A DNA stretch of 64,000 nucleotides. Source: Streptomyces rubellomurinus. Its GTDB lineage: Bacteria > Actinomycetota > Actinomycetes > Streptomycetales > Streptomycetaceae. The notes beneath the pieces were generated by a model. The model worked only from the letters and a program-made list of their open reading frames with translations. It ran no database searches and was not told the DNA's origin. Numbering within the stretch: the stretch's first letter is position 1; the number at the start of each line of letters is the position of its first letter. Shown one piece after another: positions 25,989 through 35,737 of the stretch. The position numbers and the translations under genes are program-made. The stretch is from contig NZ_JZKH01000002.1 in assembly GCF_000961885.1 (NCBI RefSeq), positions 1-64,000 on the forward strand, given 5' to 3'.

Positions 25989-26879
25989 CTACTGGTCCAG
26001 ACCACTGGCCAGCGCCAGCGCCGCCTCCACCTCGGGCCGCCCCGCCGGCAGCAGCGGCAGCCGCACGTCCGGGGTCGGGATGCGGCCCTGGGCGTGCAGC
26101 ACGCCCTTGGTCACCGCCGGGTTCGGCGCCGTGAAGGCGGCCAGCGCCAGGCCGGTCAGCCGGTGCCCGAGCGCCCGCGCCCGCTCGGCGTCCCCGGCCC
26201 GCCAGGCCTCGTACAGCTCGACGAACCGGCCGGTGGCCAGGTGCGCGGAGGCCAGGATGCCGCCGGCCGCGCCGAGCGCCAGCATCGGCGCCAGGAAGGC
26301 GTCCTCGCCGGTGAGGAAGGCGAACCCCTCGGGGGTGTCGGCGAGCAGTTCCGCGGCCGCCTGGTCGAGGCCGCCGGTCGCGTACTTGACGCCCACCACG
26401 CCGTCGATCGCGGCGAGTTCGCGCAGCGCGGCGGCGGACAGCTGCTGCCCGGTGCGGTACGGGATGTGGTAGACGACCAGCGGCAGCGGGCTGCTCGCGG
26501 CCAGCGCCCGGAAGTGCGCGACGGTGCCCGCCTCGCCGGGCCGGACGAAGGCCGGCACGGTCACCAGCGCGGCGGCGGCCCGCGGCACCCGGGCGCCGAG
26601 CGCGGCCAGTGCCTCGCCGACCGCCCGGGTGTCGCCGCCGGACGCGCCGACGATCAGCCGGGCGCCGCGCGCGGCGCAGACGGCGGCGGCGGCGTCGACC
26701 ACGGCGTCCCGCTCCTCGGCGGTGAGCGCGGCGGGCTCGCCGGTGGTGCCGAGCGCCACCAGGCCGGCCGCGCCGGCGTCGAGCACCTCGGCGGCCAGCT
26801 TCTCCAGCGCGTCGAGGGCGACGGAGCCGTCGGCGGCGAACGGGGTGATCAGGGGGACGTAGATGCCCTTGAGGTCCAT
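25989..26879 (-). CDS. dapA: Dihydrodipicolinate synthase family protein
   Basis: 296 residues, (beta-alpha)8 class I aldolase. GLVALGTTGEPAALTAEERD holds the Thr-Thr pair; VVYHIPYRTG has the conserved Tyr (usually YNVP) and Arg; the Schiff-base lysine is in VVGVKYATGG (about residue 161). Length is that of DapA. It may be the lysine-pathway enzyme next to asd, or a paralogue for another aldol substrate, given the YHIP variant and the LysR divergent neighbour. ATG at 26879 chosen: AGGA 8 nt upstream; a GTG two codons earlier is too close. Confidence 0.8.
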   Translation of the reverse strand: MDLKGIYVPLITPFAADGSVALDALEKLAAEVLDAGAAGLVALGTTGEPAALTAEERDAVVDAAAAVCAARGARLIVGASGGDTRAVGEALAALGARVPRAAAALVTVPAFVRPGEAGTVAHFRALAASSPLPLVVYHIPYRTGQQLSAAALRELAAIDGVVGVKYATGGLDQAAAELLADTPEGFAFLTGEDAFLAPMLALGAAGGILASAHLATGRFVELYEAWRAGDAERARALGHRLTGLALAAFTAPNPAVTKGVLHAQGRIPTPDVRLPLLPAGRPEVEAALALASGLDQ

Positions 26880-26917
26880 GCCCACGATCCTGCGGCCGGG
26901 CCGATCACCAGGTCCAG

Positions 26918-26945
26918 TTCACATGTGTGACGCTTCTCGTAAGCT
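26918..26945 (+). promoter_or_regulatory. Promoter of the LysR gene with overlapping TCACA-n2-TGTGA operator
   Basis: TTCACA (26918-26923) and TAAGCT (26940-26945), 16 bp apart; the ATG at 26952 is 6 nt past the -10, so the transcript should be leaderless. TCACATGTGTGA at 26919-26930 covers the -35, a natural LysR-type autoregulation site that would also face the dapA-like gene. Confidence 0.5.
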
Positions 26946-26951
26946 GAGCCG

Positions 26952-27839
26952 ATGCTCGACGTCCGACGCCTGCGCCTGCTGCGCGAACTCGCCCACCTCG
27001 GCACCATCGCCGCCGTCGCCGAGGCGCTGTCCTTCAGCCCTTCGGCGGTGTCCCAGCAGCTGTCCGTCCTGGAGAAGGAGGCCGGCGTCCCGCTGCTGGA
27101 GCGCACCGGGCGGCGGGTGACGCTCACCCCGGCCGCGCTCGGGCTGGTCCGGCACGCCGAGGCGGTGCTCGCCCTGCTGGAGCAGGCGGGCGCCGAACTC
27201 GCCCACACCAAGCGGGGCTTGGCCGGACCGCTGCGGATCGGCACCTACCCCTCGGCGGCCCGCGCGATCATCCCGGGGGCGCTCGCCGAGCTGGCCGCCT
27301 GGCACCCCGGGCTGGAGCCGATGGTCACCGAGGTCGACCCGGCGGGCGTCGGCGCGGCGCTGCGCGCGGGCGAGCTGGACGTGGCGCTGGTGCACGAGTA
27401 CGACCTCGTCCCGGCCGACCCGGAGCCGGGCCTGGCGCTGACCCGGCCGCTGTTCACCGAGCCGATGTACCTGGCCGGGCGCGCCCCCGGCACGATCGCC
27501 GAGCAGCGCGCCGCGCCGTGGATCATGTCCCCGCCCGGCACGCTCTGCCACACCATGACCGTCCGCGCCTGCGAGGCGGCGGGCTTCGCGCCGCGCGTCC
27601 GGCACCAGATCGACGACTTCACCACCGTGCTGGCGCTGGTCGCGGCCGGCCAGGGGGTGGCCCTGGTCCCCCACCTGGGCACGGACCGGCAGCCGCCCGG
27701 GGTCGTCCTCACCCGGCTGCCGATGTACCGCCGCACCCGCGCCGCCTTCCGCGCCGGCGCGGGCTCCCACCCGGCCATCTCGGCCTTCGTCTCGGCCCTG
27801 CACACGGCCGTGCCCCCGGGCCTGGGCGGCGGGTCCTGA
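26952..27839 (+). CDS. LysR family transcriptional regulator
   Basis: 295 residues. N-terminal winged helix-turn-helix MLDVRRLRLLRELAHLGTIA, AAVAEALSFSPSAVSQQLSV, LEKEAGVPLLERTGRRVTLT; C-terminal effector domain (about 90-290; GPLRIGTYPSAARAIIPGAL, DVALVHEYD). Divergent from the dapA-like gene, the usual arrangement for control of the neighbour. Convergent with dnaE, whose stop lies 47 bp away; the 45 bp between contain a weak GC hairpin (AACGGCCCGGAGC...). Confidence 0.85.
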   Translation: MLDVRRLRLLRELAHLGTIAAVAEALSFSPSAVSQQLSVLEKEAGVPLLERTGRRVTLTPAALGLVRHAEAVLALLEQAGAELAHTKRGLAGPLRIGTYPSAARAIIPGALAELAAWHPGLEPMVTEVDPAGVGAALRAGELDVALVHEYDLVPADPEPGLALTRPLFTEPMYLAGRAPGTIAEQRAAPWIMSPPGTLCHTMTVRACEAAGFAPRVRHQIDDFTTVLALVAAGQGVALVPHLGTDRQPPGVVLTRLPMYRRTRAAFRAGAGSHPAISAFVSALHTAVPPGLGGGS

Positions 27840-27885
27840 GAACGGCCCGGAGCGCTGTCGGCACTCCGGGCCGCGTCCAGCCCCG

Positions 27886-30800
27886 CTAGCTCGCCGAGCC
27901 GGCCAGGCAGCTGGGCCCGAGCAGCTGCTTCAGGTCCCCGAACAGCGCCGGGTCCGACTTCACCCGGTGCCGGTCGAGCCGCAGCACCGTCGTCTTGTTC
28001 CGGCTCTCCAGCCGCAGCCGCACCTCGGTCGTCCCGCGGTGGCTGCCGAGCACCTCGCCGAGCCGGGCGATCAGCGGCGGGGTGACCTTCCCGCTCGGGA
28101 TGTTGATCACGATCGGCGCCTCGGCGTGCGCGTTCGACAGGTCGGGCACGGACAGCTCCATGCCCATCAGCCGCGGCACGTCCTCCCGCTTGTCGAGCTT
28201 GCCGCGCACGAACACCACGGCGTCCTCGACGAGTTGCGAGGAGACCAGCTGGTAGCTCGCCGGGAAGAACATGCAGTCGATGGAGCCGGCCAGGTCCTCC
28301 ACCGTCGCGATGGCCCAGGCGTTGCCCTGCTTGGTCATCTTCCGCTGGAGGCCCGAGATGATGCCGCCGATGGTGACGATCGTCCCGTCCGGCCGGTCGG
28401 CGAGGTCGGCGACGGCGCAGTCCGCCTTATCGGCGAGCACGTGCTCGATGCCGTGCAGCGGGTGCGAGGAGACGTACAGGCCGAGCATCTCCCGCTCCTG
28501 GGTGAGCAGGAAGGACTTCTCCCACTCCTCCTCGGAGAAGACGACGTCGAGCCCGAAGCTCGGCTCGTCCGCGGCGGCGTCGCCGCCGAAGAGGTCGAAC
28601 TGCCCCTCGGCCTCCTTCCGCTTCACCCCCACCACGTTGTCGATCATCGGCTCGAACTGCGCGCTCAGCCCCTTGCGGGTGTGGCCGAGGGAGTCGAACG
28701 AGCCGGCCTTGATGAGGGATTCGACGGTCCGCTTGTTGCAGACCACCGACTCCACCTTGTCGAGGAAGTCGGGGAAGGAGGTGAACTTCCCCTTCGCCTT
28801 GCGGGTCCGGATCATCGACTCGACGACCGGCCCGCCGACGTTGCGGATGGCCGTCAACCCGAAGCGAACGGTGGTGTCACCGTGCGGGGTGAAGTCCGAG
28901 TCCGACTCGTTGACGTCCGGCGGCAGCACCTGGATGCCCATCTTGCGGCACTCGTTGAGGTAGACCGCGGACTTGTCCTTGTCGTCCTTGACGGAGGTCA
29001 GCAGGCCGGACATGTACTCGGCCGGGTAGTTGGCCTTGAGGTAGGCCGTCCAGTACGAGACCAGCCCGTACCCGGCGGTGTGCGCTTTGTTGAACGCGTA
29101 GCCGGAGAAGGGGACGAGGACGTCCCACACCGCCTGGATGGCCGCGTCGGAGTAGCCGCGCTCGCGGCAGCCCTTCTGGAAGGGGACGAACTCCGCCTCC
29201 AGGATCTCCTTCTTCTTCTTGCCCATCGCGCGGCGCAGCAGGTCGGCCTGGCCGAGCGAGTAGCCGGCGAGGATCTGCGCGGCCTTCTGCACCTGCTCCT
29301 GGTAGACGATCAGGCCGTAGGTCGGCCGGAGCACCTCCTCCAGGGGCTTCTCCAGCTCCGGGTGGATCGGGGTGATCTCCTGCTGGCCGTTCTTGCGCAG
29401 CGCGTAGTTGGTGTGGGAGTTGACGCCCATCGGGCCGGGTCGGTACAGCGCCAGGACGGCGGAGATGTCCTCGAAGTTGTCGGGCTTCATCAGCCGCAGC
29501 AGCGAGCGCATCGGCCCGCCGTCGAGCTGGAAGACGCCGAGCGTGTCGCCGCGGGCCAGCAGTTCGTAGGTCGGCTTGTCGTCGAGCGGCAGCTTCAGCA
29601 GCTCGATCTTCTCGCCCTTGTTCTTCTCGATCGCCTTGACGGCGTCGTCCATGATCGTCAGGTTGCGCAGGCCGAGGAAGTCCATCTTGAGGAGGCCGAG
29701 GCCTTCACAAGTCGGGTAGTCGAACTGCGTGATGGTGACGCCGTCGGTGTGCCGGGTCCAGACCGGGATGTGGTCGGTCAGCGGCTCGGCGGACATGATG
29801 ACGCCGGCCGCGTGCACGCCGGGCTGGCGGATCAGGCCCTCGATGCCGCGCGCGGTGTCGATGACCTTCCGGACGTCCGGGTCGCTCTCGTACAGCCCGC
29901 GGATCTCACCGGCCTCGCCGTAGCGCGGGTGGCTGCTGTCCGTGATGCCGGACAGCGGGATGCCCTTGCCCATGACGTCCGGCGGCATCGCCTTGGTGAT
30001 CCGGTCGCCCATCGCGTACGGGTAGCCGAGGACCCGGGAGGAGTCCTTGATGGCGGCCTTCGCCTTGATGGTGCCGTACGTGACGATCATGGCGACCTTG
30101 TCGGATCCCCACTTCTCCGTCACGTACCGGATCACGTCACCGCGCCGGCGCTCGTCGAAGTCGATGTCGACATCGGGCATGGAGATGCGCTCGGGGTTGA
30201 GGAAGCGCTCGAAGATCAGGCCGTGCGGGATGGGGTCGAGGTCGGTGATGCCCATCGCGTACGCGACCAGCGAGCCGGCCGCCGAACCACGGCCGGGGCC
30301 CACCGCGATGCCCTGGCTCTTCGCCCACATGATGAAGTCGGCGACCACGAGGAAGTACGCCGGGAACCCCATCTGGATGATGGTGTCCATCTCGTACTCG
30401 GCGAGCTTCTTGTGCTCCTCGTCGTAGCCCTCCGGGAAGCGCCAGTCCATGCCCTCCCAGACCTTGGACCTGAAGAAGTCCGCCTCGGACTCGAAGCCCT
30501 CCGGGATGGGGAAGCGGGGCATCAGGTTCTTGAACTTGAACATGCCCTCGGTGTCGACCCGCGAGGCGACCAGGAGCTGGCTGTTGCGGCAGCCCTCCTG
30601 CCAGGCGTCCGAGGAGTCCAGCGCGTACATCTCGGCGGCGGACTTGATGTAGTAGCCGGTGCCGTCGAAGCGGAAGCGGTCCGGGTCGGACAGGTTCTTG
30701 CCGGTCTGCACGCAGAGCAGCAGGTCGTGCGCGCCGGCGTCGGCCTCGGTGGTGTAGTGCGAGTCGTTGGTGACGACCGGGGGGATGTTCAGCTTCTTGC

Positions 30801-31428
30801 TGATCTCCAGCAGCCCGTCGCGGACCCGCTTCTCGATGTCGAGGCCGTGGTCCATCAGCTCCAGGAAGTAGTTCTCCTTGCCGAAGATGTCCTGGTAGTC
30901 GGCGGCCGACCTCAGCGCCTCGTCGAACTGGCCCAGCCGCAGCCGGGTCTGCACCTCGCCGGACGGGCAGCCGGTGGTCGCCATCAGGCCGCCGGACAGC
31001 TCGGAGATCAGCTCCTTGTCCATCCGGGGCCACTTCACCAGCCAGCCCTCGGCGTAGGAGCGCGAGGTCAGCTTGAAGAGGTTGTGCAGGCCCTCCTTGT
31101 TCCGGGCCCAGATGGTCTTGTGGGTGTACGCGCCGGACGCGGAGACGTCGTCCTTCTTCTGGTGCGGCTGGCCCCACAGGATGCGCTTGGTGTTGGAGCG
31201 GGACTCCGGCGCGACGTACGCCTCGATGCCGATCACCGGGGTGATCCCGGCGGCCGTGGCCTGCTTGTGGAACTCGGCGGCGCCGTACATGTTCCCGTGG
31301 TCGGTCATCGCGACGTGGGTCTGGCCCAGCCGCTCGACCTCCTTGAACATCTGCTTCAGCCGGGCGGCACCGTCCAGCATCGAGTACTCGGTGTGGACGT
31401 GCAGATGCGCGAACGGCTGATCGCTCAA
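27886..31428 (-). CDS. dnaE: DNA polymerase III alpha subunit
   Basis: 1180 residues. Replicative polymerase of the C family, DnaE1 type. PHP domain at the start ([20 protein letters not shown]), polymerase palm with the catalytic acids in [20 protein letters not shown] (about residue 417) and the third further on, helix-hairpin-helix region, OB fold (about 1000-1080, [20 protein letters not shown]), and C-terminal tail. The TTG at 31428 was chosen because the family begins here ([11 protein letters not shown]) and GGAGG is 8 nt upstream; TTG is rare for dnaE. No ImuB/DnaE2 partners nearby. Confidence 0.95.
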   Translation of the reverse strand: MSDQPFAHLHVHTEYSMLDGAARLKQMFKEVERLGQTHVAMTDHGNMYGAAEFHKQATAAGITPVIGIEAYVAPESRSNTKRILWGQPHQKKDDVSASGAYTHKTIWARNKEGLHNLFKLTSRSYAEGWLVKWPRMDKELISELSGGLMATTGCPSGEVQTRLRLGQFDEALRSAADYQDIFGKENYFLELMDHGLDIEKRVRDGLLEISKKLNIPPVVTNDSHYTTEADAGAHDLLLCVQTGKNLSDPDRFRFDGTGYYIKSAAEMYALDSSDAWQEGCRNSQLLVASRVDTEGMFKFKNLMPRFPIPEGFESEADFFRSKVWEGMDWRFPEGYDEEHKKLAEYEMDTIIQMGFPAYFLVVADFIMWAKSQGIAVGPGRGSAAGSLVAYAMGITDLDPIPHGLIFERFLNPERISMPDVDIDFDERRRGDVIRYVTEKWGSDKVAMIVTYGTIKAKAAIKDSSRVLGYPYAMGDRITKAMPPDVMGKGIPLSGITDSSHPRYGEAGEIRGLYESDPDVRKVIDTARGIEGLIRQPGVHAAGVIMSAEPLTDHIPVWTRHTDGVTITQFDYPTCEGLGLLKMDFLGLRNLTIMDDAVKAIEKNKGEKIELLKLPLDDKPTYELLARGDTLGVFQLDGGPMRSLLRLMKPDNFEDISAVLALYRPGPMGVNSHTNYALRKNGQQEITPIHPELEKPLEEVLRPTYGLIVYQEQVQKAAQILAGYSLGQADLLRRAMGKKKKEILEAEFVPFQKGCRERGYSDAAIQAVWDVLVPFSGYAFNKAHTAGYGLVSYWTAYLKANYPAEYMSGLLTSVKDDKDKSAVYLNECRKMGIQVLPPDVNESDSDFTPHGDTTVRFGLTAIRNVGGPVVESMIRTRKAKGKFTSFPDFLDKVESVVCNKRTVESLIKAGSFDSLGHTRKGLSAQFEPMIDNVVGVKRKEAEGQFDLFGGDAAADEPSFGLDVVFSEEEWEKSFLLTQEREMLGLYVSSHPLHGIEHVLADKADCAVADLADRPDGTIVTIGGIISGLQRKMTKQGNAWAIATVEDLAGSIDCMFFPASYQLVSSQLVEDAVVFVRGKLDKREDVPRLMGMELSVPDLSNAHAEAPIVINIPSGKVTPPLIARLGEVLGSHRGTTEVRLRLESRNKTTVLRLDRHRVKSDPALFGDLKQLLGPSCLAGSAS

Positions 31429-31584
31429 GGCGGGGCCTCCGGAGTCTGGTGCTGGTCTGGTGGGCCGGCGAACGCGCAGGTCACAGGGGTTACCCCTGGA
31501 AATGGATGTGGCCCGGACCGCCTCGCGGGGTCCGGACCATCACTCACACGTTCACGCGTCTACTCTAGCCCCCTCCGGCGGGGT

Positions 31585-32679
31585 TCATCCCAGCCCGGCG
31601 AGTCGCGCGGCGGCGGCGTTCCTGACCTCCGGATCCTCCATCGGGTCGTCCCGCAGGTAGGCCAGGCGCTCGCGCACCGGAGGCTGGTCCGGGGCCCGCC
31701 GAACGCCGAGGAGGCGGGCATCGGACTGGCAGTCCCAGAGGGACACGGCGTACGCGGTGTCCAGTCCGCCGGTGTCGATCTCCGCCAGTGCTTCGAGGTA
31801 GGCGGGGCGCTCGTACGAGTGCGGGGTGTCGTACCAGTAGCCGCGGATCAGGGGGACGGCTTCGGCGGCCTTCGGCCCGAACCGGGCGAGGCCGCGCGCC
31901 ATGTCCATCGGGCCGCACCAGACGTCGTCCGCCCACTGCCGCCTCAGCTCGGCGAGGAGCACGGGGAGGTCCCGCTCCTCGCCGTGGGACGCCAGTACCC
32001 GCAACCCCTCCCAGGCCAGCCAGCGCGTGCCGGAGGCGGCCCAGTCGCGGGCGGCGGGCACGGCGAGGGCGCCGAGCCCGCGGATGTGGTCGCCCAGCAG
32101 CACCAGCGGGCGCAGGCCGTCCGCCGTGGCGAGCGAGGGGATCAGCGGGACGAGGCCGGGGTCGGGGTCACGGCGGCGCAGGACCCTCAGCACCTCGGTC
32201 TTCTCGTCCTCCGGGACGCCCGGGTCGGCCAGCAGGGCGAGGAGCCGGGGATTGTCCAAGTCGGCCAGGGGGTTGGGCTGTTGCGGCTTCTTCCGGACCG
32301 GCGGGTACGGTTCCTCCGCACGGACGTGCAGCCGCACGACCTCCTGGGCCTCCTCGGATCCGCCGCGTGCCAGCAGGCGCAGGATCTCGGCGGCCCGGTC
32401 GTGGTGGTACTCGTCGCCGGCGGTCAGCACCTCGACCACCGGGTCGAGCGGCAGCTCCAGGTCCCGCAGGAGCCGGGCGAGGTAGAGGGCGCGCTCGTCG
32501 ACCAGGATGTCCCAGACCCAGTCGTGGCGGACGCAGGCGTGGACCAGGTCGGCCGCCTCGGCGGGGTCGGCGACTGCTCGGAGCGCGCCCTCGCCCCGGC
32601 CGCGCTGGAGCAGGCCGAGGAGGGTGCTCGGCGGGGCGTAGTGATCGTCGTCCTCGGTCTCGTCGGGCATGCGCCCCAT
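31585..32679 (-). CDS. HEAT-like repeat protein B (paralogue of 34397-35593)
   Basis: 364 residues of alternating helices with HEAT/ARM-like periodicity (TLLGLLQRGRGEGALRAVAD, ADLVHACVRHDWVWDILVDE, DNPRLLALLADPGVPEDEKT, GLRPLVLLGDHIRGLGALAV). Shares about every block with the 34397-35593 protein, including SLWDCQSDARLLGVRRAPDQ and YLRDDPMEDPEVR. No enzymatic motif. Start ATG chosen for symmetry with the paralogue; an ATG three codons later is possible. Last gene of a probable unit 34262-31585 with the zinc-ribbon gene 15 bp upstream. Function unknown. Confidence 0.65.
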   Translation of the reverse strand: MGRMPDETEDDDHYAPPSTLLGLLQRGRGEGALRAVADPAEAADLVHACVRHDWVWDILVDERALYLARLLRDLELPLDPVVEVLTAGDEYHHDRAAEILRLLARGGSEEAQEVVRLHVRAEEPYPPVRKKPQQPNPLADLDNPRLLALLADPGVPEDEKTEVLRVLRRRDPDPGLVPLIPSLATADGLRPLVLLGDHIRGLGALAVPAARDWAASGTRWLAWEGLRVLASHGEERDLPVLLAELRRQWADDVWCGPMDMARGLARFGPKAAEAVPLIRGYWYDTPHSYERPAYLEALAEIDTGGLDTAYAVSLWDCQSDARLLGVRRAPDQPPVRERLAYLRDDPMEDPEVRNAAAARLAGLG

Positions 32680-32694
32680 CGTGTCAGGCCCCAC

Positions 32695-33900
32695 TCAGAC
32701 CCGGACGGCCCCGGTCGCGGACGGCGGGGAGCAGTCCGGGCTGCTCGCGCAGACCGTCAGCCGCTGCCAGGCGCCGTCGCGCGGGACCCGCACGCTCCAC
32801 AGCACCTCGGACGGCCGGCCGCAGACCGTGCAGAACCGCCTGCGCCCCGCGTCGGCGGGCGGCGCTTCGGCGGGATGTGCGTCGGCGGGATGTGCGTCGG
32901 CGGGATGTGCGTCGGCGGGCGGCGCGTACGGGTTGTCCGGCGTCGGGGAGGCCCACGGCGGGGACAGCGGCGGCACCGGCTGGGGCACGGGCGCGGCCGC
33001 GGGTGCGGTCGGCGCCGGGTAGTCGGCGGGCGGGGGCCCGAACCCGGTGACGGGCGGCTGCGCGGGCGGCGTGGCGGGCGGGGGCGGGGTCGCCGGGGCC
33101 GCCGGGGCCGCGGGCGGTACCGGCGGCATCGGCGGGGGCGGCGGGGCCACCGGCGGGGGCGGCGGCGCGGGAGGCACGAACGGCATCGGCGGCACCGGCG
33201 GCGCGTCGGCCCAGACCCGCACCCCGCGCACCAGGGTGCGGAAGTCGTGCCGGCACTTGCCGCAGGTGGTGAGCACGGCCTCGTCGCGCTGGTCGCCGCA
33301 CCCGGGGCAGAAGGTGACGGGGCGCTCGTGGGCCTCGGTGCTCTCGCAGCGGGAGCAGATGAAGTCGGGTTCCAGCTTGGCCTGGCGGAACACCGTGCTG
33401 AAGAGCTGGAAGGGGTTGGGGTCGCGTCCGGCGGTCGCGCCGAGCACGGACACCAGCATCTTGATGCGGCGGTTCCTCGTCTGCAGCCGCTTCAGGTCCA
33501 GGTTGACGACCTTGGCGTGCTTGCAGTCCCGGCAGACGCACAGCGTGCGCACGGGCAGCCGGGAGCGCATCGCCGCCTGCTGGTACAGGAACTGGAAGGT
33601 GAGCTCGTGCTCGGCCGGGACCTCCACGGTGTCGACCTCGTACCGGCCCCGGGAGAGCCCGGCCTCGATCAGCGCGGCGAGCTCGAACACCTTCGCCCTG
33701 AGCGTGTCCGGCAGTGAGGGCGCCCGGCCCGCGGACGCCTGCTCGGAGGCGATCAGCGCGGGGATCGCCAGCAGCGCGCCGACCGCGGGCATGTCGAGCA
33801 CCGCCAGGCCGGCGGCCGAGACGAACCGGACGTGGGTGGTGCCCGCCCAGCCCGCCAGGCCGTTGTTCCTCGTCCCGTTCGGGAGACCACTGGGGATCAT
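32695..33900 (-). CDS. Zinc-ribbon protein with a long proline-rich linker
   Basis: 401 residues. A globular N-terminal half contains CVCRDCKH, FICSRCESTEAH, TFCPGCGDQRD and TTCGKCRHDF Cys pairs, suggesting two or three zinc ribbons. A Pro/Ala linker of about 130 residues follows (residues about 225-345), with the repeated PADAHPADAH unit. A last Cys pair pair (FCTVCGRPSEVLW, VCASSPDC) closes the protein. No DNA-binding or catalytic motif seen. It is 5 bp after the Val-Glu protein gene and 15 bp before HEAT-like B, in one operon by spacing. Confidence 0.6.
   Translation of the reverse strand: MIPSGLPNGTRNNGLAGWAGTTHVRFVSAAGLAVLDMPAVGALLAIPALIASEQASAGRAPSLPDTLRAKVFELAALIEAGLSRGRYEVDTVEVPAEHELTFQFLYQQAAMRSRLPVRTLCVCRDCKHAKVVNLDLKRLQTRNRRIKMLVSVLGATAGRDPNPFQLFSTVFRQAKLEPDFICSRCESTEAHERPVTFCPGCGDQRDEAVLTTCGKCRHDFRTLVRGVRVWADAPPVPPMPFVPPAPPPPPVAPPPPPMPPVPPAAPAAPATPPPPATPPAQPPVTGFGPPPADYPAPTAPAAAPVPQPVPPLSPPWASPTPDNPYAPPADAHPADAHPADAHPAEAPPADAGRRRFCTVCGRPSEVLWSVRVPRDGAWQRLTVCASSPDCSPPSATGAVRV
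32849..32923. repeat. Five tandem copies of a 15-bp unit
   Basis: GCGTCGGCGGGATGT-type units, at 32849, 32864, 32879, 32894 and 32909, the middle two identical. In-frame in the zinc-ribbon gene, giving the PADAH peptide repeats. Confidence 0.85.
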
Positions 33901-33905
33901 CGGGG

Positions 33906-34262
33906 TCAGAACACGTCCGGGCCGTCGAACGCCGCGTCGCCGTGATGGCCGTCGTCATGGCCGTAGTCGTGGGCGTGCGCGAGGCCGTCGTCGTCGGAGG
34001 CGTGGCCGAGGGACGCCTCGGACTCGGACGATCCCGCGGCGCCGTAGCTCTCCGACACCGAGAGGTAGCTCTCGAAACCGGCCTCCGCGACCGCCACCAC
34101 CTCGACGGCCTCCGCCACGTACACCTCGTTCACGTTCACGTCGACCTCGACCGCGACCTCGACCGCGACCTCGACGGCCTCGGTCTCGGAGTAGGCGAGC
34201 GAGGCGCTGCCCTCGGTCGCGCCGTAGTCGTCCGCCGCCAGGAACCCGTCCCACTCGCGCAT
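33906..34262 (-). CDS. Acidic Val-Glu repeat protein with a His/Asp-rich tail
   Basis: 118 residues, very acidic, no signal peptide. A short tail-free N-terminus (MREWDGFLAADDYGATEGSA) leads to a stretch in which Val and Glu alternate for about 20 residues (residues about 30-50), then more V/A/E, and a C-terminus rich in Asp, His and Gly (GLAHAHDYGHDDGHHGD). Such V-E alternation favours an amphipathic strand, and the His/Asp tail could bind divalent metal. GGGGGG lies 5-10 nt before the ATG. Not a known family to me; between the two HEAT-like genes. Confidence 0.5.
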   Translation of the reverse strand: MREWDGFLAADDYGATEGSASLAYSETEAVEVAVEVAVEVDVNVNEVYVAEAVEVVAVAEAGFESYLSVSESYGAAGSSESEASLGHASDDDGLAHAHDYGHDDGHHGDAAFDGPDVF

Positions 34263-34396
34263 GCGCCCCCCAAACGTCGCCGGCATCCGGGTCGGCCTGG
34301 CCACCCGGTGCACACCCGGGGATCACAATAGGGCCCAACGACGGCACGAAACCCCGAAGTTCGGGATTGGTTGAGGGACTGTGACGAGCCGGCCGG

Positions 34397-35593
34397 TCAG
34401 CCGGCGAGCCGCACCTCGGCAGCCCTGCGGACCTCCGGTTCCTCCATCGGGTCGTCGCGGAGGTCGGCGATCCGGCGCAGGGCGTACGGCCGGTCGGGGG
34501 CGCGCTCGACGCCGAGCAGACGGGCGTTCGCCTCGCAGTCCCACAGGGACTCCTGGTACGCCTCCGGCAGTCCGGCGGCGCCGATCGCGGCGAGCGCCTC
34601 CAGGTAGGCCGCGCGGTCGCGGGAGTGCGGGGTGTGCAGCCAGAAGCGGCGCAGCAGGGAGGCGGCGTCGGCGGCGGCCGGGCCGGAGCGGGCGAGGGCG
34701 GCGGCGAGGTAACCGGGGCCGGACCAGGTCCGGTTCGCCCAGGCCCGCTCCAGGGCGTCGAGGAGGGCCGGGACGTCCCGGGTGTCGCCGAAGCGGGCGA
34801 GGACGACGTGGGCGAGCTTCGCCGGCCAGGGGTCGGTGGAGGTGACCCACTCGCGGGCGGCGGGGAGCGCGAGGGCGTCGAGCCCGAGGACGACGCCCGT
34901 CAGGGCTCCGTGGGCGGCGCCGAGCGTGGGGACGAGCGGGAGGATGCGGGGGTCGGGGGCCCGGCAGGAGAGCTGGTCGAGGGCGTCGGACTTCCGCTCG
35001 TCGGGCTCGGCGGGGTCGGCGAGCAGGCGCAGCAGGTCGTCGTTCGGCAGCTCGGGGAGCCGGGCGCGGGCGGGGAGCGGGTCGCGCGGGGGGACGGGGA
35101 TGCCCCAGCGCTCCCAGCAGCGGCCCCAGGCGTTCGGCCGGCCGCCGTCGACGATGCGCCGCCGGGCCGTATCGGCGAGGTCGTCCCACCACTCGACCGG
35201 CCAGTCCTCGGCCATCCGCTCCAGGACGGTGATCCAGCGCTCGCCGTCGCGGACGTACGCGCGCAGGGCCTCGCGGGCGTCGGCGTCGGCGCCCGCCAGC
35301 AGTGCGAGGACGTCCAGGGCGCGCCGGAAGGCGTGCGCGTCGGCGGACAGGAGCTCGGCGATCGGTCCGATCTCCAGTTTCAGGTCCCGGACGAGGCGGG
35401 CGTGGTAGCGGGCCCGCTGGTCGAGCATCGGCTCCCAGGCCCACTCGTAGCGGATGCAGGCGTGGACGAGCTCGGTCGCGGCGGCCGGGTCCTCGGAGGC
35501 GATCAGGGCGCCCTGGCCCCGGCCCCGCTGGAGGAGTCCGAGCAGGGTGTTCGCCGGTGCGTACTCGTATCGCCGTTCTGCCATGGGGTCCAT
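34397..35593 (-). CDS. HEAT-like repeat protein A (paralogue of 31585-32679)
   Basis: 398 residues, alpha-helical repeats as in HEAT-like B but with a divergent middle. Shared blocks: NTLLGLLQRGRGQGALIASE, LVHACIRYEWAWEPMLDQRA, SLWDCEANARLLGVERAPDR, RIADLRDDPMEEPEVRRAAE. First ATG used; MAERRYEY three codons later is an alternative. 134 bp upstream of the Val-Glu gene, so probably in a separate or extended unit of the same cluster. No enzymatic motif. Confidence 0.65.
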   Translation of the reverse strand: MDPMAERRYEYAPANTLLGLLQRGRGQGALIASEDPAAATELVHACIRYEWAWEPMLDQRARYHARLVRDLKLEIGPIAELLSADAHAFRRALDVLALLAGADADAREALRAYVRDGERWITVLERMAEDWPVEWWDDLADTARRRIVDGGRPNAWGRCWERWGIPVPPRDPLPARARLPELPNDDLLRLLADPAEPDERKSDALDQLSCRAPDPRILPLVPTLGAAHGALTGVVLGLDALALPAAREWVTSTDPWPAKLAHVVLARFGDTRDVPALLDALERAWANRTWSGPGYLAAALARSGPAAADAASLLRRFWLHTPHSRDRAAYLEALAAIGAAGLPEAYQESLWDCEANARLLGVERAPDRPYALRRIADLRDDPMEEPEVRRAAEVRLAG

Positions 35594-35703
35594 CGTGCCG
35601 CATGCGCACCCGGCCCCCGCCGCGCCGCCGGCGGTAGGCCCCCCGGGCCGGGCGACGGCCCCCCGCGCTCGCCCCGAGCACGAGGGGCCGCACGAGGGGC
35701 CGC

Positions 35704-35732
35704 ACGAGAAGTCGGCCGGTCCGACTTCTCGT
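35704..35732 (-). terminator. Hairpin terminator (AAGTCGGCC family, copy 2)
   Basis: Perfect 12 bp stem (35704-35715 with 35721-35732), loop CCGGT, 6 nt past the stop codon of the secreted-protein gene. Confidence 0.75.
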
Positions 35733-35737
35733 ACCGG

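Noticed and set aside
27967..33717. A very long plus-strand open frame opposite dnaE and the downstream genes
   Set aside because: High G+C gives few stop codons on the antisense strand; the protein is low-complexity Arg/Val/Gly/Leu with no motif, whereas dnaE on the minus strand is certain.
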